Origin: JBDHWG01 sp046328505
Lineage (GTDB): Bacteria > Chloroflexota > Anaerolineae > Epilineales > JAHCIE01
DNA length: 64,000 nt
Assembly: GCA_046328505.1 (NCBI GenBank)
Contig: JAXLWL010000005.1
Coordinates: 738,163 to 802,162, forward strand
Direction: 5' to 3'
Shown: positions 47,986-56,926 of the stretch, in pieces
How the letters are laid out: every line of letters begins with the position of its first letter
How positions within the stretch are numbered: the first letter of the stretch is position 1
Translations under genes and position numbers: made by a program
Notes under the pieces: generated by a model
Seen by the model: the letters and a program-made list of their open reading frames with translations, nothing else
The model's database searches: none
Told to the model about the DNA's origin: nothing

Positions 47986-49341
47986 TCAGCCGACGCGTCT
48001 CACCCCCGGCGGCGTCCATCTCCCATCCAGTGCCGACGACTGCGGCGCATATAGGCGCATGGCCAGGTTCCACGCGCCCGTGGGCGACGGGAGCCAGTTG
48101 GCGACTTTGTCGGGGCCGGGGTTCTCGTGCTGGATGGTGATGTCCAGCGAGCCGTCGGCGTTGTACGTCAGGGCATCGCGGTCGCCAATGGCGAAGCGGT
48201 TGATCTCATTGGCAACCTGAAACCCCTCGTCGTCGTACAGGGTCAGCGACCAGAACGCGCCAACGGGCGGCAGCTCGCTCTTGTCGAAATGCATCACGTA
48301 GTCGTAGGCGCCGTCGTAGGGCCTGCCGTCCGCATCCACAATGCTCAACGGATATATCGCGTCTACAACCTGGTTGGCGCCAAGACCGATCATGGCGACA
48401 ATGGCGCGCTTTAGATAGCTGTCGCCGTAGACACCCATCGTGTCCGTATTCATCTGCCAGCCGTTGAAGACGCGCGCCAGCGTCGGCAGCTTGGCGTGCA
48501 TGGACTTCAGCGCAGCAGCTGGTACGCCGTCCAACGCCTCTTGCACGGCTGGGGGCAGCCTGTCCCAATCGAAGCTCGCACCCGGCTTCAGGCCAATCAG
48601 TCGTCGGCGGGCGACTTGGGACCAGTCCGTCTTATGCGGCGGGTGCAGCTTCATCAGCTCCGCGCCGTAGGTGAAGAAATCGCGGGCAGACATGTTGTTG
48701 ACCTGGTGCAGCGGCGGGGTCTTCATGTCTACCGTGGGATCGAACGTGAACGACGGAGACTGGGGCGGGTTGGGCCATTGGGACAATGGCGTGAGAACGA
48801 AGCCATCCTGTACCTTGTGGACGGCGTCGTAGTCGGCCGGGCCGTTGGTCTGCGTGCGCCCGATGATCCATACGTACGGCGTCGGCGCCTCGATCTTCTC
48901 GATCTCGTCCGGCAGGTCGCCCTGCCAGCCCTCATACACCAGGGCGAAGTGCCCGGCCCGGGTCCCCGAGGTGCGCGTGCCGGGCGCCGCGAAGACGTCA
49001 GTCCACATGTCGAGGATCGGCAGCAAGTAATAACGTCCCTGCGTATCCGGCACCGAGAGAATGGTCGGCTCGCGCGTCAAGTCTACCCAGGCTACGGAAT
49101 ACAGAGTATCGAAGTTCGGCCGCACGACATCTTTGAAGTTGGCATCCGGGAAGGCGCACATATGAGAGAATGCGCCGGCCGGACCGAAGCCGGGTACCTG
49201 TCCTGGCGGAACGTTCGTCATGATCCGCCGAGTGACGTCCATTGTGATGAGCGGGTAGAGGAAGATATAGCCTTCAATGCCAACCTCGAAGGCCTCTTGC
49301 GGGTCAAAGGTTAGGGACGAGCCTGGGTATGGGACTGTCAT
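47986..49341 (-). CDS. DUF1254/DUF1214 family protein
   Basis: 451 residues. The N-terminal DUF1254 part has GYIFLYPLITMDVTRR, and VVRPNFDTLYSVAWVDLT followed by LPILDMWTDVFAAPGTRTSG. The C-terminal DUF1214 part has GAFWSLTLYDDEGF and a final DITIQHENPGPDKVANWLPSP. There is no signal peptide here, although many relatives are exported. Function is unknown; the fold is a two-domain beta protein. It lies 35 bases after a GT39 gene and is probably the last gene of that operon. Confidence 0.88.
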   Translation of the reverse strand: MTVPYPGSSLTFDPQEAFEVGIEGYIFLYPLITMDVTRRIMTNVPPGQVPGFGPAGAFSHMCAFPDANFKDVVRPNFDTLYSVAWVDLTREPTILSVPDTQGRYYLLPILDMWTDVFAAPGTRTSGTRAGHFALVYEGWQGDLPDEIEKIEAPTPYVWIIGRTQTNGPADYDAVHKVQDGFVLTPLSQWPNPPQSPSFTFDPTVDMKTPPLHQVNNMSARDFFTYGAELMKLHPPHKTDWSQVARRRLIGLKPGASFDWDRLPPAVQEALDGVPAAALKSMHAKLPTLARVFNGWQMNTDTMGVYGDSYLKRAIVAMIGLGANQVVDAIYPLSIVDADGRPYDGAYDYVMHFDKSELPPVGAFWSLTLYDDEGFQVANEINRFAIGDRDALTYNADGSLDITIQHENPGPDKVANWLPSPTGAWNLAMRLYAPQSSALDGRWTPPGVRRVG

Positions 49342-49376
49342 GATCGCTCCTTTGGGTAATGTGGTCGTAGAGTGGC

Positions 49377-51014
49377 TTATGGCGCGGCGGCGGAGAGGCG
49401 GGCGCGCACGCGATACACCCAGTACGCGTCTGGCTCTGCACGAGCGGGTGTTGCCCCGATATCAACCAGTTCCAGGTCGAGCGCGTCTTTCAGCGTGTCG
49501 CGCTCCTCGTCAGTGAGAATCATGTACGCGCCCGCCGGCGCCGAGGGCAGCTTCCCAACGCGCCGCTTGTCTGTGTCCGTTCGCTCCAGGTCAAGCAGCC
49601 CGTCTAGCAAGCGATAGACGTTCACGCCGTTGCCGTTGCGCTGGTCTTTCAACCTACGGTCAATGAGCACAATCGACCCATTCTGTTTCGACTCATTCAC
49701 TGCGTCGATCACCTGCCACAGCCGTGCGTTCGAGTAGCCCTCGGCCATCTGGTAGGCGTAGTACTGGTTGAGGCGTATGAGCGAGTATACCAGGCATAGC
49801 ACGACGATCACAGCCGACGCCACAGCCGTGGCCCAGAACATCCAGCGTCGGGACGTGCTGTCCCAGGTCGCCAGCCCATCTGCCAGCAGGATTCCCATCG
49901 CCGCGAAAGTCGGCGCCAGCAGCGGGGCTAGGTAGCGCCCTTCGATGTATGCCTCATACCGGCGGTTGAAGATCGGGATAAGCACGATGGCGGCGAGCCA
50001 CAAGGCGAGCGGAAGGCCAGCGCGGCGGGCTGTCACAACCAGAGCGGCGATGCCTAGGGCGCCATAGCTGAGTAGCATAGGCGAAAGGAGGATGGCAGAC
50101 TCTGGCGGCAGGGCGCGTGGGAAGGTAGAGCCGATCAATTCATAGGCTGTTAGCAGAAAGCCGCGGACGTTCTGCAGATACGCCCCGGCCGTCAGGCTGC
50201 CAGTCCAGGCGTAGTCACGCGAGGAAGCGAGGGCGATGGACTGACCGCCGCTTACTAGCGTATATCCGATCAGGTTGGCGATACACAACGCGCCTACCAG
50301 AATCGCAAGCCACGGCCAGCGCGTCTTGAGCCACATCGGCCGCATCACGGCGAGCCAAAGTGCCGCACCTAGCACGAACACAATGACCGAAGGATGGGTT
50401 TGGAGGGCCAGACCGGCGAGGACGGCATCCAAGATAAGCAGGCGCGGATCATTCCGCCGCACCGTTTCGCTCACCGCCAGGCAGAACAGCGTCGTCCAGA
50501 AAGGTGACGTCGTGTTCGACCATGCAATGTGGCTGTTGACGACGACGGGCACAAACGAGACGGCCATCATTGCAGCCGCTATAACACCGGCGAATCTTGC
50601 CCTTGCTGGCGCGCCTGAACGGTAGAGCGCACCCAAGCTCATGCCGAGAAAGTAGGTCAGGCCGACGGTCAGCGCGCCGAGAATCAGGGAGAATGTGCGC
50701 GGCCACGAGGCATCGCCGCCAGCCCAAATACCTGCCGCCAGCAGGTAGTGGTATAGCGGCCCCATGTACGTGTCTTTCGACACGACGGGTAGTATGTGGC
50801 CGCTGGCAATCTCCTTGGCAAACTGGATCTCACCGATCTCATCCGTGAACGACGGAATGATCTGCAGGTAATCCAAGCGCACCCACGCGGCCACTGCCGT
50901 GAGTAGCGCGGCGAGGATACCGTCCAGCACGGTCAGGCGAGGAACCGCGGGGCTTAGCGCTGACTTCGCGCGCGCCCACGCGGGGGTATCATGCCACGCT
51001 TGTGCGGCGGACAT
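49377..51014 (-). CDS. GT39-type membrane glycosyltransferase (third copy)
   Basis: 545 residues from ATG 51014 with about 11 membrane helices. The first outside loop has the acidic motif IPSFTDEIGEIQFA and then TYMGPLYHYLLAAG; this replaces the HPP seen in the other two copies. EGRYLAPLLAPTFAAMGI is a further conserved helix. The C-terminal 140 residues are soluble, but the beta-sandwich of the other copies is missing. The start overlaps the B12-binding gene by 26 bases. Acceptor unknown. Confidence 0.82.
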   Translation of the reverse strand: MSAAQAWHDTPAWARAKSALSPAVPRLTVLDGILAALLTAVAAWVRLDYLQIIPSFTDEIGEIQFAKEIASGHILPVVSKDTYMGPLYHYLLAAGIWAGGDASWPRTFSLILGALTVGLTYFLGMSLGALYRSGAPARARFAGVIAAAMMAVSFVPVVVNSHIAWSNTTSPFWTTLFCLAVSETVRRNDPRLLILDAVLAGLALQTHPSVIVFVLGAALWLAVMRPMWLKTRWPWLAILVGALCIANLIGYTLVSGGQSIALASSRDYAWTGSLTAGAYLQNVRGFLLTAYELIGSTFPRALPPESAILLSPMLLSYGALGIAALVVTARRAGLPLALWLAAIVLIPIFNRRYEAYIEGRYLAPLLAPTFAAMGILLADGLATWDSTSRRWMFWATAVASAVIVVLCLVYSLIRLNQYYAYQMAEGYSNARLWQVIDAVNESKQNGSIVLIDRRLKDQRNGNGVNVYRLLDGLLDLERTDTDKRRVGKLPSAPAGAYMILTDEERDTLKDALDLELVDIGATPARAEPDAYWVYRVRARLSAAAP

Positions 51015-51396
51015 TGGCGTTAATGAAGGCGACAATGTCCTGGGTCGAGGTGCCGGGGCCGAAAATACCGGAGATGCCCAGTGCCTTGAGCTGCGGAACG
51101 TCCTCGTCGGGGATGATGCCGCCGGCGATGATCAGAACGTCGTCCAGCCCGTCCTCGTGCATCAGCTCGACGATGCGTGGGAAGAGGGCCATGTGAGCGC
51201 CGGAGAGAATGGATAGACCGATGACATCCACATCCTCCTGAAGGGCCGCCTCAACAATCATCTCCGGCGTCTGACGGATGCCGGTATAGATAACCTCCAT
51301 GCCTGCGTCGCGCAAGGCGCGAGCGACTACTTTTGCGCCGCGGTCGTGGCCGTCGAGGCCTGGCTTAGCGACGAGGACGCGGATTTTGCGATCCAT
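50989..51396 (-). CDS. Stand-alone cobalamin (B12)-binding domain protein
   Basis: 135 residues with the D-x-H-x-x-G cobalamin signature (GLDGHDRGAK, D15-H17-G20), then VDVIGLSILSGAHM and IIAGGIIPDEDVPQL, very close to the small-molecule-mutase C-terminal domain. In methylmalonyl-CoA-type mutases this domain works with a separate catalytic chain, but no such gene is nearby. It sits between an ANTAR regulator (18 bases) and a GT39 gene (overlap). It could serve a distant mutase or act as a B12-linked sensor. Confidence 0.9.
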   Translation of the reverse strand: MDRKIRVLVAKPGLDGHDRGAKVVARALRDAGMEVIYTGIRQTPEMIVEAALQEDVDVIGLSILSGAHMALFPRIVELMHEDGLDDVLIIAGGIIPDEDVPQLKALGISGIFGPGTSTQDIVAFINANVRRTSVA

Positions 51397-51414
51397 GAAG
51401 CTCTCTCCTTTGTC

Positions 51415-52020
51415 TTATGCCCCGTCCGTTGAGGGCGTGATGATTTCCGCCACCGAGGGCGCCTGCAGGATGCGCTCGGCAATCTGGCGCATCGTGCGGC
51501 GCTCGCGGCGACTTGTGAAATGAATGTATTTGTAGGCGTCCGGCTCCGTCATCCCGGCCTCGGCCATAAGGCGGGCTTTGGCCTGGTCCACAGTGGCGCG
51601 TGTCTGCTCCGCCTCGACCAGCGACGCGTGTTCGCCGCCCAACGCCATTTTCTCGGCGAAACGCGCCTGGGCAACGGCAATGGTCGGCGCTAGGTCCGAT
51701 TCCTTGACCGGCTTGACCAGGTAGGCCAGCACGTCGGCTTCACGCGCACGGCTGATTGTCTGCGCGTCTGAATAGGCTGTTAGCAGGATAATCGGGATCG
51801 GGCGCTCCTGGCTGATCTCCGCCGCCGCGTCCAGGCCGTCCTTCCGCGGCATTTTTACATCGAGAAAGGCCAGATCGGGACTATGCTCACGCGCCATCTC
51901 GACGGCCTGCTGACCGTCTCGCGCGGCGGCCACGACCTGGTGCCCCAAGTCTATCAGCATCGCCCGAAGCCCCAGGCGAATGATAGCCTCGTCGTCAGCG
52001 ATCAAGATTCGTAAACCCAT
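51415..52020 (-). CDS. ANTAR-domain response regulator
   Basis: 201 residues. Receiver with D9-D10, phospho-acceptor D54 (LAFLDVKMPRKDG) and YLVKPVKESDL, then an ANTAR RNA-binding domain (about 135-190: ATVDQAKARLMAEAGMTEPD, AYKYIHFTSRRERRTMRQIA). ANTAR proteins bind paired hairpins in leader RNAs and prevent termination. The gene starts two bases after the GAF kinase stop, so the pair is a unit. Confidence 0.93.
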   Translation of the reverse strand: MGLRILIADDEAIIRLGLRAMLIDLGHQVVAAARDGQQAVEMAREHSPDLAFLDVKMPRKDGLDAAAEISQERPIPIILLTAYSDAQTISRAREADVLAYLVKPVKESDLAPTIAVAQARFAEKMALGGEHASLVEAEQTRATVDQAKARLMAEAGMTEPDAYKYIHFTSRRERRTMRQIAERILQAPSVAEIITPSTDGA

Positions 52021-52022
52021 GC

Positions 52023-53666
52023 TCAGCTCCCTGTCTTCAGGATGGTCAGTGTGGCCGCTGTCCCGCCGGCCGCGCCATTGGCGAGGCAGAACGTGCCCCC
52101 CAGATCTTCCTCGATCAGGGTGCGGATGATTTGGATGCCAAGATTCGATTCGACGGCTGCATCAAAGTCGGGCGGCAGCCCACGCCCGTCGTCCGTCACC
52201 GTGACGACGACTTCCGGGCCGGTGTCGGAGATATCGATGTGGACGCGGCCCGACGACTCGTCGGGAAACGCGTGCTCGAGACTATTCTGTACCAGCTCCG
52301 CTACGGCCAGGGCAAGAGACGTCGCGGGCTGGGAAGGCAGCGTCGGCGCGTCACCCCCAACGGAGACTTCAATGGCCTGGCCGGGCTGAAGCATATTCCG
52401 TGTCACCAGACTGGCGACGCGCTCCACGAGGGCGCGCGCATCGACGCGACCGATGGACGCACCCGCCAGGATTTCGTGCACCGCGGCAATGCTTAGGATG
52501 CGGTTGATACTCTCCTGAAGGGCAGGCCGCGCGGCGGCGGCCCTTGGATCGTTCATTTGCAGGCGTAGCAGCATGGCCACTGTCTGGAGATTGTTCTTCA
52601 CTCGGTGGTGCATCTCCTGCACCACCGCCGCGCGTACCGAGAGCTGCGCGTTCTCGATGGCAAGCGCCGTCTGGTTCGCCAGGGTCGAGAGCAGGTTGAC
52701 ATCATCATCGCTAAACGGCTGCGGCGCGGTCGTGTAGCACCGCAACACGCCGATCACGCGATCGCGCACCATGAGCGGCACGGCCAGGAGCGAGCACAAC
52801 CCCTCGCGCCGCGCCCGCTCTGGATCACGGAAGCGCGGGTCGTTACGCACGTCCGCGACCACGACCGGCTTGCGCGTCTGGGCGACGATACTGGCGAGAC
52901 CCTCGCCGGGCGCCCTCGCCGGGCGATGCACAGTTTCAGCGGCGCCCCCGGCCGTCGCGTAAATGACAAGCTCGCCTTCGCCCTGGTCCAACAGGACGAG
53001 AGACGCCGAGTAGACGTTCATCGTCTTGGCGACCATTTCGACGATGACGCCCAGCATGTCCTCGAGATAGAGCGACGAGGTAATGGTCTGGCTGATTTCC
53101 TGGACCGCCGTCATCTCCGCGACTTGCCGCTGCAGCCGCTCGGCCATGAGCGCCTTTTCCAGCGCGCCGGCCGCGAGATCGCCGATAAGGCCCAGGAGCT
53201 CGATCTCCTCCTCGCTCCACTCGTGGCGCGGCCGGGTCTGGACATTGATCGCGCCTACGACGTGCCCCTGGTTTGCCAGCGGCACCGCGAGTAGAGACGA
53301 GAAGCGCGCCTCGTCCGTGCCCGGTACGTAGTGGAAGCGCGGGTCGGCATGCGCTTCCGAAGACCAGGCGGCCCGATTATGCAGCACGGCCCAGCCGGTC
53401 AAGCCTTCGCCGACGTGCAGGAAGCCACGCCCGATCGCTGCGCGATTCAGGCCGGTCGACGCCTTGAGCACCAGGCCCGTGTTGTTCTCGACGAGCAGGT
53501 AGATCGAGCACGAGTCCATCCCCATCACCTGGGCGGTACGCCGGGTGATGAGCTCGAGGGTGCTTTCCAGCCCCCACGCCGAGTTGATGGCCTTGCCAAT
53601 CTCGCGCAGGGCGTCGAGTTGCACGCGCTTGCGCTTGATCTCCCGCTCCAGAACGCCAGTCTCCAT
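52023..53666 (-). CDS. Soluble GAF-GAF histidine kinase (HisKA_2 type)
   Basis: 547 residues, no membrane helix. A short coiled start is followed by two GAF domains (about 20-170 and 190-345; LLAVPLANQGHVVGAINVQ and LLAVPLMVRDRVIGVLRCY), the HisKA_2 motif EMHHRVKNNLQTVAMLLRLQ with its phospho-acceptor His, and a HATPase domain (VAELVQNSLEHAF, DDGRGLPPDF, NLGIQIIRTLIEEDLGG). This class commonly pairs with ANTAR regulators, as here. The ligand is unknown. Confidence 0.93.
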   Translation of the reverse strand: METGVLEREIKRKRVQLDALREIGKAINSAWGLESTLELITRRTAQVMGMDSCSIYLLVENNTGLVLKASTGLNRAAIGRGFLHVGEGLTGWAVLHNRAAWSSEAHADPRFHYVPGTDEARFSSLLAVPLANQGHVVGAINVQTRPRHEWSEEEIELLGLIGDLAAGALEKALMAERLQRQVAEMTAVQEISQTITSSLYLEDMLGVIVEMVAKTMNVYSASLVLLDQGEGELVIYATAGGAAETVHRPARAPGEGLASIVAQTRKPVVVADVRNDPRFRDPERARREGLCSLLAVPLMVRDRVIGVLRCYTTAPQPFSDDDVNLLSTLANQTALAIENAQLSVRAAVVQEMHHRVKNNLQTVAMLLRLQMNDPRAAAARPALQESINRILSIAAVHEILAGASIGRVDARALVERVASLVTRNMLQPGQAIEVSVGGDAPTLPSQPATSLALAVAELVQNSLEHAFPDESSGRVHIDISDTGPEVVVTVTDDGRGLPPDFDAAVESNLGIQIIRTLIEEDLGGTFCLANGAAGGTAATLTILKTGS

Positions 53667-53709
53667 TATCCTCGCCTACATTCTGCAAACTTGACCGTTT
53701 TAGGGATGC

Positions 53710-53780
53710 CTCAGAGGGACAAAGAGCACAGAGAATAGGAATATAAGCGTTCTGCTCCGTGTCCTCTGTGCTTCTGTGAC
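53710..53780. repeat. CACAGAG-type imperfect inverted repeat, copy 1
   Basis: CAGAGGGACAAAGAGCACAGAG (first 20: CAGAGGGACAAAGAGCACAG) faces CTCCGTGTCCTCTGTGCTTC about 30 bases later, a loose inverted repeat. A better copy is at 59368-59432. It fills most of the 124-base gap between nadE and the GAF kinase. Confidence 0.55.
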
Positions 53781-53790
53781 ATCTCTCCTC

Positions 53791-55632
53791 TTAGCTCCCA
53801 CGCCCAGACACACCCGCTGGACGGCTCGCCGCAGCGCCGTTCCAGCCGCTGAAGTGGTTCGTGATCGGCAAGCGGCGGTCCTTGCCGAAGGCACGCTGGG
53901 TGATCTTGATACCCGGCGGAGCCTGGCGGCGTTTGTACTCGTTGATGTTGACCATGCGAATCACCCGCCGCACGACGGCCTCATCGTAGCCGAGCGCCAC
54001 GATTTCCGCCAGCGATCGGTCATCCTCCACGTACGCCTCGAGAATACCATCCAGCACATCATAGGGCGGCAGTGTGTCCTGGTCGGTTTGGTTGGGCCGC
54101 AGCTCGGCGGATGGCGCCTTGGTCAGCGAGCGCTCGGGGATGACAGACCCCAACGCGTTACGGTAGCGCGACAGGGCGTACACCGCCGTCTTGTAAATGT
54201 CTTTGATCGGTGTAAAGCCGCCCGCCATGTCGCCGTACAGAGTGCTGTAGCCGACTGAAACCTCGCTCTTGTTGCCCGTAGTCAGGACGAGCCAGCCGTA
54301 CTTGTTGGATAGGGCCATCAGGATGTTGCCCCGGATTCGGGCCTGGAGGTTCTCCTCGGCGACGTTAGGCTCGGCGCCAGGCCAGGCGCCCGCCATCATG
54401 TCTAGATATGCCTGGAACGTTTCGTCAACGGAGACGACCTTGTACTCGATACCGAGGTTCCGGGCGAGGGCCGCGGCGTCTTCCAGGCTGTGGGTCGAGG
54501 AGTAGCGCGAGGGCATCGCCACGCCGACGACATTGGCGGCGCCCAGCGCATCTACAGCAATCGCCGCGGTCAGCGACGAATCGATACCGCCGGACAGGCC
54601 GATGACGACCTTCTTGAAGTTGTTCTTCTGGACGTAGTCGCGAGTGCCGAGGACGAGTGCCCGATAGACCTCGGCCGTGTCCGACAGGGCGGGCGCGATG
54701 GGGCCACGCGAGACAGGGGTGAGACTATCGGCTTCTCCGGCGCCCGGTATCTCGGGCAGGCGCACCACCTCGATAGCGCCGTCGCCGGAATACACGAGGC
54801 GCTCCTTGCGGCGGCGCGGGTCCTTCAGCCGGCGGCGGAACACGTCGTCAATGTCCAGATCGGCCACAATGAAGTCGTCCTCAAACGCCGGGGCGCGGGC
54901 AATCAGCTCGCCCCCGGCCGAGTACACTAGACTGGAGCCATCGAACAAAAGCTCGTCCTGCCCGCCGACGAGGTTGCAGTAGGCGACGATGGCGACATTG
55001 TCGGCAGCGCGGGTGGCGATCATCCGCTCGCGGTTGACGCGCTTGCCGGCGTAGTAGGGTGACGCCGAAATATTGATGAGCAGCTCGGCGCCGCCGGCCA
55101 GCGCCTGAGTCTCGGCCGGGCTTGTCGGCGACCAGATGTCTTCGCAGACGGTGACGCCAAATGTCACGCCGCCGAGCACAAACACCGAGTCGCGGCTGCC
55201 CGCCTGGAAGTAGCGGTCCTCGTCGAATACACTGTAGTTCGGCAGGTATGTCTTGTGGTAGACACCGGCCAGACGCCCATCGTGGCAAATGGCGGCGGCG
55301 TTGAAGATGTCAACGTTGGCGTCCACGAAGCCGATGATCGCGGTCAGGCCCGCCGTGTCGGGCAGCAGCGACTCGAGCGCCGCGAGGTTCGCTTGGATGA
55401 ACTCGGGCTTGAGAAGAAGGTCCTCAGGGGGGTAGCCGGGTATCGCCAGTTCCGGGAAGACGACGATTTGGGCACGGGCCTCGCGGGCGCGGCCAAGGTA
55501 TTGGCGGATGAGAGCGCAGTTGCCGTCGATGTCGCCAACGGTCGTGTTGAGCTGGGCGAGCGCGAGTCGCAGCCGTCGCGGGCGCAGCGCATTAATCTCG
55601 ATATCCAGACGGTCCGTGACTCCGTTCGGCAT
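53791..55632 (-). CDS. nadE: Glutamine-dependent NAD+ synthetase
   Basis: 613 residues. The N-terminal nitrilase-type amidase has the triad E61 (VVFPELAIPGYPPEDLL), K127 (VYHKTYLPNY) and C163 (VTVCEDIWSP). The C-terminal synthetase has the PP-loop GLSGGIDSSLTAAI (about 345-358), followed by MPSRYSSTHS and TGNKSEVSVGYSTLYGDMAG. It makes NAD from deamido-NAD, ATP and glutamine. A consensus promoter lies 30-60 bases upstream. Confidence 0.96.
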   Translation of the reverse strand: MPNGVTDRLDIEINALRPRRLRLALAQLNTTVGDIDGNCALIRQYLGRAREARAQIVVFPELAIPGYPPEDLLLKPEFIQANLAALESLLPDTAGLTAIIGFVDANVDIFNAAAICHDGRLAGVYHKTYLPNYSVFDEDRYFQAGSRDSVFVLGGVTFGVTVCEDIWSPTSPAETQALAGGAELLINISASPYYAGKRVNRERMIATRAADNVAIVAYCNLVGGQDELLFDGSSLVYSAGGELIARAPAFEDDFIVADLDIDDVFRRRLKDPRRRKERLVYSGDGAIEVVRLPEIPGAGEADSLTPVSRGPIAPALSDTAEVYRALVLGTRDYVQKNNFKKVVIGLSGGIDSSLTAAIAVDALGAANVVGVAMPSRYSSTHSLEDAAALARNLGIEYKVVSVDETFQAYLDMMAGAWPGAEPNVAEENLQARIRGNILMALSNKYGWLVLTTGNKSEVSVGYSTLYGDMAGGFTPIKDIYKTAVYALSRYRNALGSVIPERSLTKAPSAELRPNQTDQDTLPPYDVLDGILEAYVEDDRSLAEIVALGYDEAVVRRVIRMVNINEYKRRQAPPGIKITQRAFGKDRRLPITNHFSGWNGAAASRPAGVSGRGS

Positions 55633-55661
55633 GGGCAGCTACCTCTTGCATTCAAGGCCCA

Positions 55662-55690
55662 ATTATGGCGTAGTCTCGGATGCGAGTCAA
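55662..55690 (-). promoter_or_regulatory. Sigma-70-type promoter of nadE
   Basis: Minus strand TTGACT (55690..55685), 17 bases, CATAAT (55667..55662). Start near 55655, about 23 bases before the ATG. Confidence 0.7.
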
Positions 55691-55736
55691 TCATCATTGA
55701 GGAGCGTTCGCCTGTGGGGCAGATATTTGCTAGACT

Positions 55737-56921
55737 ATGAGTATGAAGAACTTCTGGGGCTTCCTGCTGCTTGTCTTCCTGATCGCCATCATTCTGCGGG
55801 TCGATCTGTTCTTCTATGTGTTCTACCTGTTCGCCGTGCTGGCGGTCGCAACGCACTGGTGGACGAGACGCGCGCTGCGCGGCGTCACAGTGCAGCGGGT
55901 ATACGAGGACCGGGCGTTCCTGGGCGAGGGCGTCGACGTGACGCTCACGGTGCGCAACCAGGGCCGGCTGCCGGTGCCGTGGCTGCGCATCCAGGAGGGC
56001 GTCCCTATCGAGATGGCGTCGCCGCCGTTCGTGCGGCGGGTCGTTTCCCTGTGGCCGGGCGAGAGCGCTACGCTCAGATATTCCCTGGACTGCCGTCGGC
56101 GGGGCTATTACCGCCTCGGGCCGACGAGCCTGGGCGCCGGCGATGTCTTCGGCTTCGGGGAGGATCAGACGCGAGAAGGGAATGAATCCTTCCTGACCGT
56201 CTATCCCAAGATCGTCCCGCTGGAGCGCCTCGGCCTGCCCTCGCGGTCACCGTCGGTGAGCCTGCCGAGCCGACAGCGCCTGTTCGAGGACCCGTCCCGG
56301 GTGCGCGGCGTCCGCCCTTATCAGTCGGGCGACTCGCCGCGGCGCATCCACTGGACGGCATCCGCGGCCACGGGCGAGCTGCTGCTCAAGCAGTATGAGC
56401 CGGCGATCGCCCTGGAAACGATGGTCCTGCTCGACTTGGCGGAAGATGATTATGCCATCCACCGCCGCTACAATGCCTCCGAGGTCGCCGTCACTGTCGC
56501 GGCCTCGATTCTGAGCCATCTCGCCGGGATTCAGCAGGCCGTCGGGCTGGCTGTTGACGGTTACGACCCGCTGAGTGCAGGCATGCCCATGACGCTTCCG
56601 CCAGGCAAGGGGCAGGCGCACCTCATTCAGACGCTGGATATCCTGGCGCGTGTCGAGCTAGGGAAGGCGGAACCGATCGTCGAGTGGGCACGGCGGGTTA
56701 CGGCAGGGCTGGGCTGGGGCAGCACCGTCGTGCTGGTTCTCCCGGCGGAGCCGCCGGACCTGGCGCCGCTGCTCCTGCATCTCCAGCGCGCCGGCTTCAG
56801 CATCGTCCTCGTGCTGACGCAGGGGACGCCCAGCGGCGCCGCGCAGCGCCTGGGCATTCCGGTGACCCAGGTCTACTGGGAGACGGAAGTTCCAGAGCTT
56901 GCCCACTTGGGAGGAGTATAA
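55737..56921 (+). CDS. DUF58 membrane protein
   Basis: 394 residues: two N-terminal helices (about 3-40) then a beta domain and the DUF58 signature YQSGDSPRRIHWTASAATGE, followed by a von-Willebrand-A-like region (LETMVLLDLAEDD). These proteins usually occur with a MoxR AAA ATPase and a transglutaminase; neither is adjacent. An extended -10 (TGC-TAGACT, 55728-55736) directly abuts the first ATG, so the second ATG at 55743 may be the true, leaderless start. Confidence 0.88.
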   Translation: MSMKNFWGFLLLVFLIAIILRVDLFFYVFYLFAVLAVATHWWTRRALRGVTVQRVYEDRAFLGEGVDVTLTVRNQGRLPVPWLRIQEGVPIEMASPPFVRRVVSLWPGESATLRYSLDCRRRGYYRLGPTSLGAGDVFGFGEDQTREGNESFLTVYPKIVPLERLGLPSRSPSVSLPSRQRLFEDPSRVRGVRPYQSGDSPRRIHWTASAATGELLLKQYEPAIALETMVLLDLAEDDYAIHRRYNASEVAVTVAASILSHLAGIQQAVGLAVDGYDPLSAGMPMTLPPGKGQAHLIQTLDILARVELGKAEPIVEWARRVTAGLGWGSTVVLVLPAEPPDLAPLLLHLQRAGFSIVLVLTQGTPSGAAQRLGIPVTQVYWETEVPELAHLGGV

Positions 56922-56926
56922 CCTCC

